Shown one piece after another: positions 42,796 through 53,381 of a stretch of 64,000 nucleotides of DNA. The translations under genes and the position numbers were made by a program. This DNA is from Pseudomonadota bacterium (GTDB lineage: Bacteria; Pseudomonadota; Gammaproteobacteria; Burkholderiales; Burkholderiaceae_C), in NCBI GenBank assembly GCA_020161145.1, contig JAIUPQ010000004.1:62001-126000 (forward strand), read 5' to 3'. The notes beneath the pieces were generated by a model. That model was not told where the DNA came from, made no database searches, and worked only from the letters and a program-made list of their open reading frames with translations. How positions within the stretch are numbered: position 1 is the stretch's first letter; every line of letters begins with the position of its first letter.

Positions 42796-44544
42796 TCAGT
42801 CGTTGGTCGCGGAGATCACTTCCTCCAGCGTGGTGACGCCCAATCGCACCTTGAGCAGGCCCGATTGGCGCAAGTCGCGCACCCCCTCGCGTCGGGCCTG
42901 GGCAGCAATGTCAAGTGAGCCACCCTGCGCCAGGATGATGCGCTGGATCTCCTCTGAGATCGGCATGGCCTGGTACAAACCTAAGCGCCCGCGATAGCCG
43001 TTGTTGCAGGCCGAGCAACCCACGGCACGATAGGGTTTCCAACTGCCATCCAGGTCGGCCTCGGTGAACCCGGCGTCCAGCAGTGATTCGGTAGGGTAGT
43101 CGGCCGGCTGCTTGCAGGTCTCGCACAGCCGCCGCACCAATCGCTGCGCAGTGATCAGCAGCACACTGGATGCGATGTTGAAGGGCGCCACGCCCATGTT
43201 CAGCAGGCGCGTCAGCGTCGATGGCGCATCGTTGGTGTGCAGCGTCGAAAGCACCAGGTGGCCAGTCTGTGCCGCCTTGATGGCGATGTCGGCCGTCTCC
43301 AGGTCGCGAATTTCGCCCACCATGATGACGTCTGGATCCTGGCGCAGGAACGACTTCAGTGCGATCGAAAAAGTCAGTCCGGCCTTCTCGTTGACGTTGA
43401 CCTGGTTGATGCCGGGTAGGTTGATTTCCGCTGGATCTTCGACCGTGGAAATGTTGGAGCCCGGCTGATTGAGGATGTTCAGGCAGGTGTAGAGCGACAC
43501 GGTCTTGCCCGACCCTGTGGGGCCGGTGACCAACACCATGCCGTAAGGTCGATGGACGGCGACGAGCAGGCGATCCTTCTCGGCCTTCTCGTACCCCAGG
43601 GCCTCGATGCCCAATTTGGCGCTGGAGGGGTCCAGGATCCGGATGACGATCTTCTCGCCAAACAGGGTTGGCAGCGTACTGACGCGAAAATCGATAGATT
43701 TGCTGCCAAATCTGAGCTTCATACGGCCATCTTGTGGCACGCGCTTCTCGGCGATGTCCAGCTTGGAGATCACTTTGATGCGCGAGGCCAACTTGTCTTT
43801 GATGGCCAGCGGGGGTTGAGAGATTTCGCGCAGTTCACCATCAATGCGAAAGCGGACGCGGTAAATTTGTTCGTAGGGCTCAAAATGCAAGTCGGATGCG
43901 CGCATGTTGATCGCATCGATCAACATCTTCTGCAAAAATCGTACAACAGGCGCGTCCTCGACCTCGACGGAGGTGTCCTCGTTGGGAGACGAGACTTCCT
44001 CGTCGGTGACGTCGAATTCAAACTCCGTGCTGGCGATCGCCTCCAGCGTCTGGGCGACGCTGGCGGTCTGGGTCTCCAGTTGGCGGGTGAGTTTGTCGTA
44101 CTCCACCAGCACCCAGTCGGGCACCAGTTGGGTGGCAAATTTGATGCGCTCGGCGGCCTCCAGGTCGGTCGGGTCGGCGCAGGCCAGAAACAGTCGACCG
44201 CCTCGCCGTGACAGCGGCAGCACGCGGTACTGGGCCAGCAACTTGGCGTCCAGCAGGCCGCGTGGCATCAGTTGGGGATTGACGGCGTCCAGATCCAGCA
44301 GGGGGATGGCCAAACGCTGCGACAGCGTGTGGGCCAAGGCCTGCGGCGTCATGACTTTGGCGTCCATCAACTCGGTGACGAAGCTCGCGCGCTTGTCGCG
44401 CGCCTGCCGCGTCAACGCCTGCGCCTGACTGCTGCTCAGCTGTCCGGCCAGCACCAACACCCGAGCGGCACCGGTCAAGGTGTCGGGCGGCGTCTCGGCG
44501 AGCGGGTCTGCGGGTGGCAAGGCGGGGGGGGCGACAGAGGCCAT
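42796..44544 (-). CDS. pilB: Type IV pilus extension ATPase PilB
   Basis: PilB is the hexameric ATPase that drives pilus extension. The 582-aa protein has an N-terminal MshEN/T2SSE-N domain (about 40-190) and the C-terminal GspE-type ATPase: Walker A GPTGSGKT, Asp box GEIRDLETADIAIKAAQTGH, His box THLVLSTLHTNDA-like sequence, and a tetracysteine zinc site (CETC...CSACN). The open frame extends upstream; the ATG at 44544 gives the usual length. First gene of the pilB-C-D group. Confidence 0.96.
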   Translation of the reverse strand: MASVAPPALPPADPLAETPPDTLTGAARVLVLAGQLSSSQAQALTRQARDKRASFVTELMDAKVMTPQALAHTLSQRLAIPLLDLDAVNPQLMPRGLLDAKLLAQYRVLPLSRRGGRLFLACADPTDLEAAERIKFATQLVPDWVLVEYDKLTRQLETQTASVAQTLEAIASTEFEFDVTDEEVSSPNEDTSVEVEDAPVVRFLQKMLIDAINMRASDLHFEPYEQIYRVRFRIDGELREISQPPLAIKDKLASRIKVISKLDIAEKRVPQDGRMKLRFGSKSIDFRVSTLPTLFGEKIVIRILDPSSAKLGIEALGYEKAEKDRLLVAVHRPYGMVLVTGPTGSGKTVSLYTCLNILNQPGSNISTVEDPAEINLPGINQVNVNEKAGLTFSIALKSFLRQDPDVIMVGEIRDLETADIAIKAAQTGHLVLSTLHTNDAPSTLTRLLNMGVAPFNIASSVLLITAQRLVRRLCETCKQPADYPTESLLDAGFTEADLDGSWKPYRAVGCSACNNGYRGRLGLYQAMPISEEIQRIILAQGGSLDIAAQARREGVRDLRQSGLLKVRLGVTTLEEVISATND

Positions 44545-44690
44545 GGGGTAGGCGATGATGACCGGTATGGTCGCCGCCGGGCGACCGGAAATGTGTCGCT
44601 CAGGCAGTGTTGTTCTGAATCTGGCGACACTGTTGCATTGTGCCAACGTCAGGTTGCGCTATGTCACGGTTGGCAACAGACCGAATCCAA

Positions 44691-44725
44691 ACAAAAGCCC
44701 GCTTGGGCCAAAGCCAAAGCGGGCT
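44691..44725 (-). terminator. Intrinsic terminator after tRNA-Pro
   Basis: On the minus strand AGCCCGCTT (44725-44717) pairs with AAGCGGGCT (44704-44696), followed by a U-rich run. It lies 16 bp beyond the tRNA 3' end and separates it from pilB. The remaining stretch 44545-44690 should hold the pilB promoter; no clear boxes were found. Confidence 0.88.
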
Positions 44726-44740
44726 GATGTGATGGGCAAC

Positions 44741-44817
44741 TGGTCGGGGTGAGAGGATTCGAACCTCCGGCCTCTACGTCCCGAACGTAGCGCTCTACCA
44801 GGCTAAGCTACACCCCG
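44741..44817 (-). tRNA. proK: tRNA-Pro (CGG)
   Basis: The minus-strand 77-nt sequence folds as a full cloverleaf: acceptor CGGGGTG with its partner, D-arm with GCCTGGTAGAGC, anticodon loop TTCGGGA giving anticodon CGG (reads CCG), T-arm GGTTCGAATCC, discriminator A and an encoded CCA end. It is followed by an intrinsic terminator. Confidence 0.98.
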
Positions 44818-44886
44818 TGTACTCGATCGGCCAGCGCGGCCACTGCTGTGACCCCACTGCGACCACCAACTGCGACTCACTGCGAG

Positions 44887-45864
44887 CTAGTATGTCCGGG
44901 CAACCGACGAAACCGCTAATTCTAGCAGGGCTTCGCGCGCCTGGGTAGGGGGTAGTGCATGCAGCAAGGCCTGGCGTGCCACCTCGGCTTCGGCGCGTGC
45001 GGCCTCCAAGGTGGCGGCAATGGCGCCTGTGGCCTGGACGATGGCGATGATCTCGGCCAGGTGTTCGCTGTCGCCTTGCTCGATGGCGCGGCGGATGGTG
45101 GCGGCCTCCTCGGCACTGCCATGCGTCATGGCCAGCAGCAGGGGCAGCGTGGGCTTGCCTTCGCGCAGATCGTCTCCCGCGTTTTTGCCCAGATTCGCTG
45201 CCTGGCCGGTGTAGTCAAGTGCGTCGTCCACCAACTGGAATGCCGTGCCCAGCGCACGACCATAGTCGGCGCAAGCCGTCTCGACAGCGGGCGGCGCGCC
45301 CGCCAGCACGGCGCCCAGGCGGGCGCTGGCCTCGAACAACTTGGCCGTCTTGAAGCGGATGACGCGAAGGTAGTTCGCGATGGTGACGTCGGCGTCGTGC
45401 ACGTTCATCAACTGCAAGACTTCGCCTTCGGCAATGACGTTGGTGGCGTCCGCCAGCACGTCCAGCACGCGCATCCGGTTCACGCCCACCATCATCTGGA
45501 AGGCGCGCGAGTAGAGGAAGTCGCCGACCAGTACGCTGGCGGCGTTGCCGAACAAGGCGTTGGCGGTCTGGCGGCCGCGCCGCAGCAGCGATTCGTCGAC
45601 CACGTCGTCGTGCAACAAGGTGGCGGTGTGGATGAACTCAACAGTGGCCGCCAACTCGTACTGCTCGGGCCCATCAAAGTTCAGTGCCTGGGCCGTCAAC
45701 AGCACCAGACGCGGGCGAATGCGCTTGCCGCCCGCACTGACGATGTAATGGCCGATCTGTTCGATCAACGCCACGTCGGAGGTCAACCGCGCGCGGATCA
45801 CCTCATCCACCCGGGCCATGGCCGCATGCATCGGATCGGCAAGGTTCTGGGAGGCGTCAGGCAT
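44887..45864 (-). CDS. ispB: Octaprenyl/polyprenyl diphosphate synthase
   Basis: IspB makes the long isoprenoid side chain of ubiquinone from FPP and IPP. The 325-aa trans-prenyltransferase has the first Asp-rich motif LLHDDVVDES and the second FQLVDDALDYTG, plus SAGGKRIRPRLVLL near the N-terminus. It lies divergent from rplU, as is usual in proteobacteria. The length of the side chain cannot be read from sequence. Confidence 0.95.
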   Translation of the reverse strand: MPDASQNLADPMHAAMARVDEVIRARLTSDVALIEQIGHYIVSAGGKRIRPRLVLLTAQALNFDGPEQYELAATVEFIHTATLLHDDVVDESLLRRGRQTANALFGNAASVLVGDFLYSRAFQMMVGVNRMRVLDVLADATNVIAEGEVLQLMNVHDADVTIANYLRVIRFKTAKLFEASARLGAVLAGAPPAVETACADYGRALGTAFQLVDDALDYTGQAANLGKNAGDDLREGKPTLPLLLAMTHGSAEEAATIRRAIEQGDSEHLAEIIAIVQATGAIAATLEAARAEAEVARQALLHALPPTQAREALLELAVSSVARTY

Positions 45865-45911
45865 GGGTGAGCGGGTGTGGGCTGTGTGGCAAATTCCGCA
45901 TTATAAGAGTC

Positions 45912-45941
45912 TTGGCAAACCCAGCGTGGTTATGCTATGAT
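45912..45941 (+). promoter_or_regulatory. rplU-rpmA promoter
   Basis: TTGGCA (45912-45917) and TATGAT (45936-45941) are 18 bp apart, about 80 bp upstream of rplU. A sigma-70 promoter for the ribosomal protein genes is likely. An extended -10 is not seen. Confidence 0.7.
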
Positions 45942-45972
45942 TCCATACTTCGCCTTTTGGGCGAGGTGGGTG

Positions 45973-45988
45973 GCATGGCGCGCCATGC
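45973..45988 (+). promoter_or_regulatory. 16-bp perfect palindrome in rplU leader
   Basis: GCATGGCGCGCCATGC lies between the putative promoter and the rplU ribosome site. As RNA it could form a hairpin; as DNA it could bind a dimeric protein. No known r-protein leader is recognised. Confidence 0.4.
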
Positions 45989-46021
45989 TGGTTCAAGAAC
46001 ACAAACCGACGAAGGTTTCAT

Positions 46022-46333
46022 ATGTACGCGGTCATAAAAACCGGTGGCAAGCAATACAAGGTTGCTGCCGGCGAGAAGATCAAGGTAGAACAGATTGCTG
46101 CGGACGTGGGCCAAGAGGTGGTGATCGAAGAGGTGTTGGCGCTGGGCTCCGGGGCCGACCTCACGATTGGCACCCCGCTGGTCAGTGGCGCCAAGGTGAC
46201 GGCTACCGTCATCGCTCAAGGTCGCCATGACAAGGTGCGCATCTTCAAGATGCGTCGCCGCAAGCACTACCAGAAGCATGGCGGCCATCGCCAGCACTAC
46301 ACCGAGTTGCAGATCAACGCGGTCAACGCCTAA
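46022..46333 (+). CDS. rplU: 50S ribosomal protein L21
   Basis: The 103-aa L21 binds 23S rRNA in the large subunit. It starts with [14 protein letters not shown] and has the C-terminal [18 protein letters not shown] block that defines the family. GAAGG lies 8 nt before the ATG. It is followed by rpmA after 19 bp. Confidence 0.99.
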   Translation: MYAVIKTGGKQYKVAAGEKIKVEQIAADVGQEVVIEEVLALGSGADLTIGTPLVSGAKVTATVIAQGRHDKVRIFKMRRRKHYQKHGGHRQHYTELQINAVNA

Positions 46334-46352
46334 GCGCAAGGAGTAACGACTC

Positions 46353-46610
46353 ATGGCACAGAAAAAAGGCGGCGGCTCCACACGCAACGGTCGCGATTCC
46401 CAGCCCAAGATGCTGGGTGTCAAGGCATTCGGTGGTCAGGCCGTTTCGGCCGGCTCCATCATCGTGCGTCAGCGTGGCACCAAGTTCCACGCCGGCAGCA
46501 ACGTCGGCATGGGCCGTGACCACACGCTGTTCGCGTTGGTCGATGGCACGGTGTCGTTCGGTGTGCAGGGCGCGCTGAATCGCCACATGGTCAATGTGAC
46601 GCCGGCCTGA
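46353..46610 (+). CDS. rpmA: 50S ribosomal protein L27
   Basis: The 85-aa L27 reaches the peptidyl-transferase centre with its N-terminal tail. It starts [15 protein letters not shown] without the cleavable extension known from Firmicutes, and has [21 protein letters not shown] precedes the ATG. A terminator follows 30 bp downstream. Confidence 0.99.
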   Translation: MAQKKGGGSTRNGRDSQPKMLGVKAFGGQAVSAGSIIVRQRGTKFHAGSNVGMGRDHTLFALVDGTVSFGVQGALNRHMVNVTPA

Positions 46611-46639
46611 CCGCCCAGCGACACGCGTCACCAACCAGC

Positions 46640-46668
46640 AACCCGCCCTTGTGGCGGGTTTTGTTTTT

Positions 46669-46670
<2 letters not shown>
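46640..46670 (+). terminator. Intrinsic terminator of rplU-rpmA
   Basis: AACCCGCC (46640-46647) pairs with GGCGGGTT (46653-46660) over a 5-nt loop and is followed by a T-rich run (46659-46669) that reaches the convergent lysA stop. Confidence 0.92.
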
Positions 46671-47942
<1,272 letters not shown>

Positions 47943-47946
<4 letters not shown>

Positions 47947-48077
47947 GGCGCCGAGGCGCCCGATGCCGGCACCGAGGCCGATGGCGCCGCTGCCGGGGGA
48001 TGAACCAGCGGCCCTTTTTGTCCGCAACCCATGGCCATCAGCAGCCCCACTACACTCATCAGCGTTCGCACTCTCAT
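47943..48077 (-). CDS. lptM: LptM (YifL-type) small lipoprotein
   Basis: This 44-residue ORF starts with a short lipoprotein signal and lipobox ending MGC (Cys18), followed by the hallmark GQKGPLVHPP sequence and a Pro/Ala/Ser-rich tail. LptM assists maturation of the LptD/LptE lipopolysaccharide translocon in the outer membrane. The position directly before lysA, with overlapping ATGA, and divergent from cyaY (13 bp between starts) is the conserved context. It is easily missed because of its size. Confidence 0.9.
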
Positions 48078-48090
48078 GCGCCAAAGTGTA

Positions 48091-48453
48091 ATGTCCACGT
48101 CCCCACGCCCTGCTGACATCCTGACCGACGCCGATTACTTCGCCCGCGCCCATGCCGTGCTGGATGCCGTGGAAACCCAGGTGGATGCGTGGCTGGACGC
48201 CGACACGGTGGACATCGATACCCATCGCACCGGCGGGCTGCTGGAGTTGACGCTGCCCGGTGGCAGCAAGCTGATTCTCAACACCCAGCCGCCGCTACAG
48301 GAAATCTGGCTGGCGGCGCGCGGCGGTGGTTTTCATTTCCGTTGGGCCGGCGGGCAATGGGTGGACACGCGCGACGGCGTGATCTTCTGGCAGCGGCTGT
48401 CCGAGCACGCCAGCGCCCAGGCGGGCCTGGCGCTGGTGTTTGCGGCCAACTGA
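48091..48453 (+). CDS. cyaY: Frataxin-like iron-sulfur assembly protein CyaY
   Basis: The 120-aa frataxin homologue modulates Fe-S cluster assembly and can bind iron. The N-terminal acidic helix (about 12-35, with Asp and Glu) and the blocks LILNTQPPLQEIWLAAR and GGFHFRW are typical. The ATG at 48091 gives the normal length; an upstream in-frame ATG would overlap the divergent lptM. Confidence 0.93.
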   Translation: MSTSPRPADILTDADYFARAHAVLDAVETQVDAWLDADTVDIDTHRTGGLLELTLPGGSKLILNTQPPLQEIWLAARGGGFHFRWAGGQWVDTRDGVIFWQRLSEHASAQAGLALVFAAN

Positions 48454-48461
48454 GGCCGCTT

Positions 48462-50807
48462 TTAGCGGAACAAGTCCAGGATGCTCTTCTTCTCTGCATC
48501 CGTGGGTGGCGGCGGCACATTGGCGGCGGGCAGGGTTTCTTCAACGATGCTCTGCACGCCTTCGCCGTGGGCGTATTCCTCGTAATACCAGTCGCCCACC
48601 TGCGCCACGCCCGGTGGCGCCGTTTTTTCCGCCACCGGCACACCGGCCAGTGCCGTGCCCATGTAGTCGATCCACACGGGCAGTGAGAGGCCACCGCCGG
48701 TTTCGCGGTCGCCCAGTTTGCGGGGGTTGTCGTAGCCTATCCAGACGGCCGCCACGCGGGAGGGGCCGAAGCCCACGAACCAGGCATCCATGGCATCGTT
48801 GGTCGTGCCGGTCTTGCCGTAGAGGTCGGGCCGCTTGAGGGTGGCCTGGGCGCGTGCGGCGGTGCCAGAGCGGGCCACTTCCTGCAGCAGGCTGTCCATG
48901 ATGAAGGCATTGCGCGCGTCGATGGCGCGCTGGGCCTCGGTGGGCGCGGCCAACTGGGTCTCGTACAGCAGCTTGCCCTGCGTGTCGGTGACGCGGGCGA
49001 TCAGCACCGGCGCCATGCGGTAGCCGCCGTTGGCAAACACGCTGTAGCCCACGGCCATCTGCATGGGGGTGACCGAGCCGGCGCCCAGCGCCATGGTCAG
49101 ATAGGGCTCGTGCCGTTCACGGTCAAAGCCAAAACGGGTCACCCAGTCGCGGCCATACCCCACGCCGATGGCTTGCAGCACGCGGATGGACACCATGTTC
49201 TTGGACTTGGCCAGCGCGCGGCGCAGCGGCATGGGCCCTTCGAACTTGCCGTCGTAGTTCTTGGGCTCCCAGGGTTGGCTGCCAGTGGCGCCCGCGCTGA
49301 AGAACAGCGGGCCATCGTTGACGATGGTGGCCGGGCCGAAGCCTTTTTCCAGGGCGGCTGAATAGATGAAGGGCTTGAATGCCGAGCCCGGCTGACGCCA
49401 GGCCTGGGTGGCGTGGTTGAACTTGTTGCGGCCGAAGTCGAAGCCACCCACCATGGCGGCGATGGCGCCGGTCTCGGGTTGCATGGCCACGAGCGCCCCC
49501 TCCACCTCCGGCAGTTGGGTCAGCGCCCAGTCTTTGCCCACCCGCATGGCCCGCACCACCGAGCCGCGCCGGATCTGCCGTCCGGCGGCAGCATTGGCGG
49601 CCAACCCGGACGTCACGGGCTTCAGCCCATCGCCTTGAATGGTGAGCTGCTCGCCCGATTGCAGGGCGACCACCACCTTGCGGGGCCCGGCTTCCAGCAC
49701 CACGGCGGCGCGCAGGTCGTCGTTATCCGGGTGGTCGGCCAGGGCCTCGGCGATGCGGGCATCCAGCAGCGCCGGGTCGGCCGGCAGATCGACGTGGCCC
49801 TCGGGCCCGCGATACACCTGACGCAGTTCGTAGTCCATCAGCCCCTTGCGCAGCGCGCGGTAGGCCGCCAGTTGCTCCTTGGCTCGCACCGTGAGTTGCA
49901 CCTGCAGGCCGCGGGTGTAGGTCTCGTCGCCATATTGGTTGTAGATCATCTGCCGGGCCATCTCGGCCACGTACTCGCCGTGGTAGGGCAGCGTGGTCTG
50001 CCGGCGGTAGCTGAGCACCTCGGCCTTGGCCGTTGCATGCTCGGCCGGCGTGATGAAGCGGTTGTCCAGCATGCGGTCGATGATGTACTGCTGGCGGATG
50101 GTGGCCCGGCGCGGGTTGGCGATGGGGTTGTAGGCCGACGGCGCCTTGGGCAGGCCGGCCAGCATGGCGGCCTCGGCGATGCTGACCTGCTGCAGCGGCT
50201 TGCCGAAGTAAATCTCGCTGGCGGCAGCAAAACCATGCGCGCGCTGGCCCAGGAAGATCTGGTTCATGTACAGCTCGAGAATCTGCTCCTTGGTCAGGGC
50301 GTGTTCAATCTTCAGTGCCAGCAGCACCTCGTAGAGTTTGCGCGTCAGGGTTTTTTCGGTGGAGAGGTAGAAATTGCGCGCTACCTGCATGGTGATGGTG
50401 GAGGCGCCCTGGCTGCCCACCGAGCCGAATTGCGCCAGGCCGGCACGCAGCACGCCCCAGTAGTCCACCCCGCCATGCTCGTAAAAGCGAGCATCCTCGA
50501 TGGCCAGCACGGCGTTCTGCATCACCTTGGGAATCTGGGCAATGGGCATGAATTGACGCCGCTCGTCGCCGAATTCGCCCAGCAACTCGCCCTCGGCCGA
50601 ATAGACCCGCAGCGGCAGCTTGGGCTGGTAGTCGGCAATGGCTTCCAGATCGGGCAGGTTGTGGCTGGCGACCGCCAGGCCCACCACGATGCCGATGGCG
50701 CCGATGAGCACCAGGGCTGCCACACCGCCGACCAGGCCGAGCAGAATGCGCAGCCATACCGGACGGACGGAGGATGAAGGCTTGGCAGGGGTTTGGGCGT
50801 CGCTCAT
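48462..50807 (-). CDS. mrcA: Penicillin-binding protein 1A
   Basis: The 781-aa bifunctional enzyme polymerises and cross-links peptidoglycan in the periplasm. A membrane anchor (about 22-45) is followed by the GT51 glycosyltransferase domain (EDARFYEHGGVD with catalytic Glu, GASTITMQVARN), an OB-like insertion and the transpeptidase domain with SxxK (GSAFKP), SKN and KTGTT. An ATG 18 nt upstream exists, but AAGG precedes the ATG at 50807 and the likely -10 box would put the transcript start at the upstream codon. Divergent from pilM, as in most proteobacteria. Confidence 0.96.
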   Translation of the reverse strand: MSDAQTPAKPSSSVRPVWLRILLGLVGGVAALVLIGAIGIVVGLAVASHNLPDLEAIADYQPKLPLRVYSAEGELLGEFGDERRQFMPIAQIPKVMQNAVLAIEDARFYEHGGVDYWGVLRAGLAQFGSVGSQGASTITMQVARNFYLSTEKTLTRKLYEVLLALKIEHALTKEQILELYMNQIFLGQRAHGFAAASEIYFGKPLQQVSIAEAAMLAGLPKAPSAYNPIANPRRATIRQQYIIDRMLDNRFITPAEHATAKAEVLSYRRQTTLPYHGEYVAEMARQMIYNQYGDETYTRGLQVQLTVRAKEQLAAYRALRKGLMDYELRQVYRGPEGHVDLPADPALLDARIAEALADHPDNDDLRAAVVLEAGPRKVVVALQSGEQLTIQGDGLKPVTSGLAANAAAGRQIRRGSVVRAMRVGKDWALTQLPEVEGALVAMQPETGAIAAMVGGFDFGRNKFNHATQAWRQPGSAFKPFIYSAALEKGFGPATIVNDGPLFFSAGATGSQPWEPKNYDGKFEGPMPLRRALAKSKNMVSIRVLQAIGVGYGRDWVTRFGFDRERHEPYLTMALGAGSVTPMQMAVGYSVFANGGYRMAPVLIARVTDTQGKLLYETQLAAPTEAQRAIDARNAFIMDSLLQEVARSGTAARAQATLKRPDLYGKTGTTNDAMDAWFVGFGPSRVAAVWIGYDNPRKLGDRETGGGLSLPVWIDYMGTALAGVPVAEKTAPPGVAQVGDWYYEEYAHGEGVQSIVEETLPAANVPPPPTDAEKKSILDLFR

Positions 50808-50832
50808 GAAGACCTTGGCATACAACCGGGTG

Positions 50833-50838
50833 ATTATA
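50833..50838 (-). promoter_or_regulatory. -10 box of the PBP1A gene
   Basis: A consensus TATAAT on the minus strand lies 26 bp before the chosen start. No convincing -35 is seen at 16-18 bp. Confidence 0.5.
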
Positions 50839-50994
50839 AAAAGCGGGCTTGCCCACTGTGGCGGCCCGGCTGCAATCTGTGTGAATGCACCGCGATTGAC
50901 TATCGTTTCGAAGCGTAAGGGTCAAACCGCACTGCTAGCATGACTTGGCTGATTACATGAACGGCGCATCGGGCGCCCATTGGGAGTGGCCGAC

Positions 50995-52074
50995 ATGGGT
51001 TTGTTGGATCGATTGCTGGGCACCAGACACCCCCAGATCCTGGGCCTGGACATCAGCTCGTCAGGCGCCAAACTGGTGGAACTGGGGCAAGATAACAGTG
51101 GCGCCACGGTGCTGGAGCGCATGGCGCTGGAGCCCTTTGAGAAGGGCTGGATCGTTGATGGCCAGATCGAAAAATTCGATGAGGTGGCCGATGCCGTGCG
51201 CCGCCTGGTGGCCAAAAGCGGCACCCGCACCCGTCAAGTGGCCATGGCCATGCCACAGTCTACGGTCATCACCAAAAAGATTGTGCTGCCGGCTGGCCTG
51301 CGCGAAGAGGAGATGGAGGTGCAGGTCGAGAACGAGGCCCACCAGTACATCCCGTTCTCGCTGGACGAAGTGAGCCTGGACTTCTGCGTCATCGGCCCCA
51401 ATGCGCAAAGCGCCACCGAGGTGGACGTGTTGATCGCAGCCTCGCGCAAAGACCGTGTGCAGGACCGCCAAGGTCTGGCCGAAGCGGCAGGCCTGGTGCC
51501 GGTCGTGCTTGATATCGAGTCCTACGCCGCGCGGCTGGCCATGACGCGCCTGCTGGCCGCGCTGCCCGACGCCAGCGCGCTGCCGCTGGTGGCGCTGTTC
51601 GACATTGGTGCCGACACCACCAGCCTCAAGGTGTTGCGCGGCGAAGAAATGCTCTACGACCGTGACCAGTCATTCGGCGGCGCCCAACTCACCCAGCTGA
51701 TTTCGCGTCAGTACGGTTTCTCACACGAAGAAGCCGAGCAAAAGAAACTCAACGGTGACCTGCCCGACGACTACGCGACCAGCTTGCTGGCGCCGTTCGT
51801 GGACAGTCTGGCCCATGAAATCGGCCGCGCGCTGCAGTACTTCTTTACCAGCACGCCGCACCACAAAGTCGATCATGTGATGCTGGCCGGTGGCACGGCG
51901 GCCATGAGCGGCCTGCCAGACCGCGTGATGGAGGTGACCGGCTTCGACTGCAAAGTCGTCAACCCGTTCGAGCACATGGTGATTGCCCCCAGCGTGCGCG
52001 CCACCAAGTTGCGCGCCGAGGCGCCGTCCTATCTGACGGCGTGCGGGCTGGCCATGCGGAGGTTCGTCCAGTGA
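50995..52074 (+). CDS. pilM: Type IV pilus assembly protein PilM
   Basis: PilM is an actin-like cytoplasmic protein that binds the N-terminal tail of PilN and forms the base of the alignment complex. The 359-aa sequence has the ATPase-fold blocks LGLDISSSGAKLVEL, FDIGADTTSLKVL and VMLAGGTAAMSGLP, and EVQVENEAHQYIPF. GGGAG lies before the ATG at 50995. First gene of pilMNOPQ; it overlaps pilN. Confidence 0.97.
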   Translation: MGLLDRLLGTRHPQILGLDISSSGAKLVELGQDNSGATVLERMALEPFEKGWIVDGQIEKFDEVADAVRRLVAKSGTRTRQVAMAMPQSTVITKKIVLPAGLREEEMEVQVENEAHQYIPFSLDEVSLDFCVIGPNAQSATEVDVLIAASRKDRVQDRQGLAEAAGLVPVVLDIESYAARLAMTRLLAALPDASALPLVALFDIGADTTSLKVLRGEEMLYDRDQSFGGAQLTQLISRQYGFSHEEAEQKKLNGDLPDDYATSLLAPFVDSLAHEIGRALQYFFTSTPHHKVDHVMLAGGTAAMSGLPDRVMEVTGFDCKVVNPFEHMVIAPSVRATKLRAEAPSYLTACGLAMRRFVQ

Positions 52075-52682
52075 TATTGATCAACCTGCTCCCGCACCGG
52101 GAGCTTCGCCGTCAGGAGCGCCGCCGCGCGTTCTTCACGGCCACCGGCCTGGCGGCCTTGATGGGTGCGGGCTGTTTCGTGCTCTGGTACGCCGTGGTGC
52201 AGCAACAGACGGCCGCGCAAGTCGATCGCAACCAGTTTCTGAGCAGCGAGATCAAGCAACTCGACAGCCAGATTGCCGAGATCGCCTCGCTGCGCGAGGA
52301 GATTGAAGCGCTGAACGCCCGCCAGCGCGCCGTTGAAGACCTGCAGACCGACCGCAACGTCCCCGTCTACCTGCTCAACGAGCTGGCTCGCCAGACCCCA
52401 CAAGGCGTCTACCTGACGAGCATCAAGCAGACCGGCAACACCGTCAACATCACCGGTTTGTCGCAGACCAACGAGCGGGTCTCCGAGCTGCTGCGCAACA
52501 CCGCCTACAACTCCCCGTGGCTGGAGCGGCCGGATCTGGTGGAGATCAAGACCGCGACCGCGCGTGACCTGCAACGGCGGCTGTTCGAGTTCTCCATGCG
52601 CGTCGATATCAAGCGGCCGCAACCGCCGGCCGATAAGGCGAGTGATGCCAAGCCGGGCCGCAAGGCCGCGGCAAAGGGATAA
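52071..52682 (+). CDS. pilN: Type IV pilus assembly protein PilN
   Basis: PilN is a bitopic inner-membrane protein of the alignment complex. The 203-aa product starts at a GTG (overlapping the pilM stop, GTGA) with INLLPHRELRR, the conserved PilM-binding tail, then a membrane segment (about 22-43), a coiled coil (about 45-90) and a periplasmic ferredoxin-like domain. The C-terminus is Lys-rich. Confidence 0.95.
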   Translation: MILINLLPHRELRRQERRRAFFTATGLAALMGAGCFVLWYAVVQQQTAAQVDRNQFLSSEIKQLDSQIAEIASLREEIEALNARQRAVEDLQTDRNVPVYLLNELARQTPQGVYLTSIKQTGNTVNITGLSQTNERVSELLRNTAYNSPWLERPDLVEIKTATARDLQRRLFEFSMRVDIKRPQPPADKASDAKPGRKAAAKG

Positions 52683-52685
52683 CAC

Positions 52686-53381
52686 ATGGCCGACGACAAC
52701 CCCAAGCCCACACTGAGTGACCAACTGCGCCTGGCGCAGGCTCAGTTCCAGGGCATCAACCCCAAAGAGCCGGGCCAGTGGCCCATCGTGCCCAAGGTCG
52801 CGGCCTGGGCCGGTGTGGCCGTGAGCGTGATCGTCCTGGGTTGGTTTGCGCTGATCAGCAGTGCGACCGACGAATTGACTGCGGCGCAGGCCGAAGAACC
52901 CAAGCTCAAGAGCGAGTACCGCGACAAGCTGACCCAGGCCGTCAATCTGGAGGCGCTCAAGAAGCAAAAGGCCGAGGTCGAGGTCTACGTGGCCCAACTC
53001 GAAAAACAGCTGCCCGGCAAGGCCGAAATGGATGCACTGCTGTCCGATATCAACCAGGCCGGCCTCGGGCGCGGTCTGCAGTTCGAGCTGTTCCGCCCCG
53101 GCCAGGTGGTGGTCAAGGACTACTACGCGGAGCTGCCCATTGCGGTCAAGGTATCGGGTCACTACAACGACATCGGCGCGTTCGCTGGCGACATCGCCAA
53201 CCTGTCGCGCATCGTCACGCTGCATGACCTGGCCATCATGCCGCCGGCCAAGGACGCCAGCGGCAACCTGCAGATGGAGGCCACGGCGCGCACCTACCGC
53301 TACCTGGACCCCAGCGAGGTGGCCGAGGCCAAGCGGGCGGCCAGTGAAAAACGCAAAGCGGCGGGAGGGAAGGCCAAATGA
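52686..53381 (+). CDS. pilO: Type IV pilus assembly protein PilO
   Basis: PilO pairs with PilN in the periplasm. The 231-aa protein has a cytoplasmic N-terminus, one membrane segment (about 38-58), a coiled coil (about 60-110) and a periplasmic domain with FELFRPGQVVVKDYYAELPI and YHDIGAF-like sequence. It starts 4 nt after pilN and its stop overlaps the pilP start. Confidence 0.95.
   Translation: MADDNPKPTLSDQLRLAQAQFQGINPKEPGQWPIVPKVAAWAGVAVSVIVLGWFALISSATDELTAAQAEEPKLKSEYRDKLTQAVNLEALKKQKAEVEVYVAQLEKQLPGKAEMDALLSDINQAGLGRGLQFELFRPGQVVVKDYYAELPIAVKVSGHYNDIGAFAGDIANLSRIVTLHDLAIMPPAKDASGNLQMEATARTYRYLDPSEVAEAKRAASEKRKAAGGKAK

Noticed and set aside
44822-44890. Short direct repeats (variants of CACTGCGAC, about four) between ispB and tRNA-Pro
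   Set aside because: They are imperfect, span under 60 bp and have no spacer regularity; not a CRISPR or a defined element.
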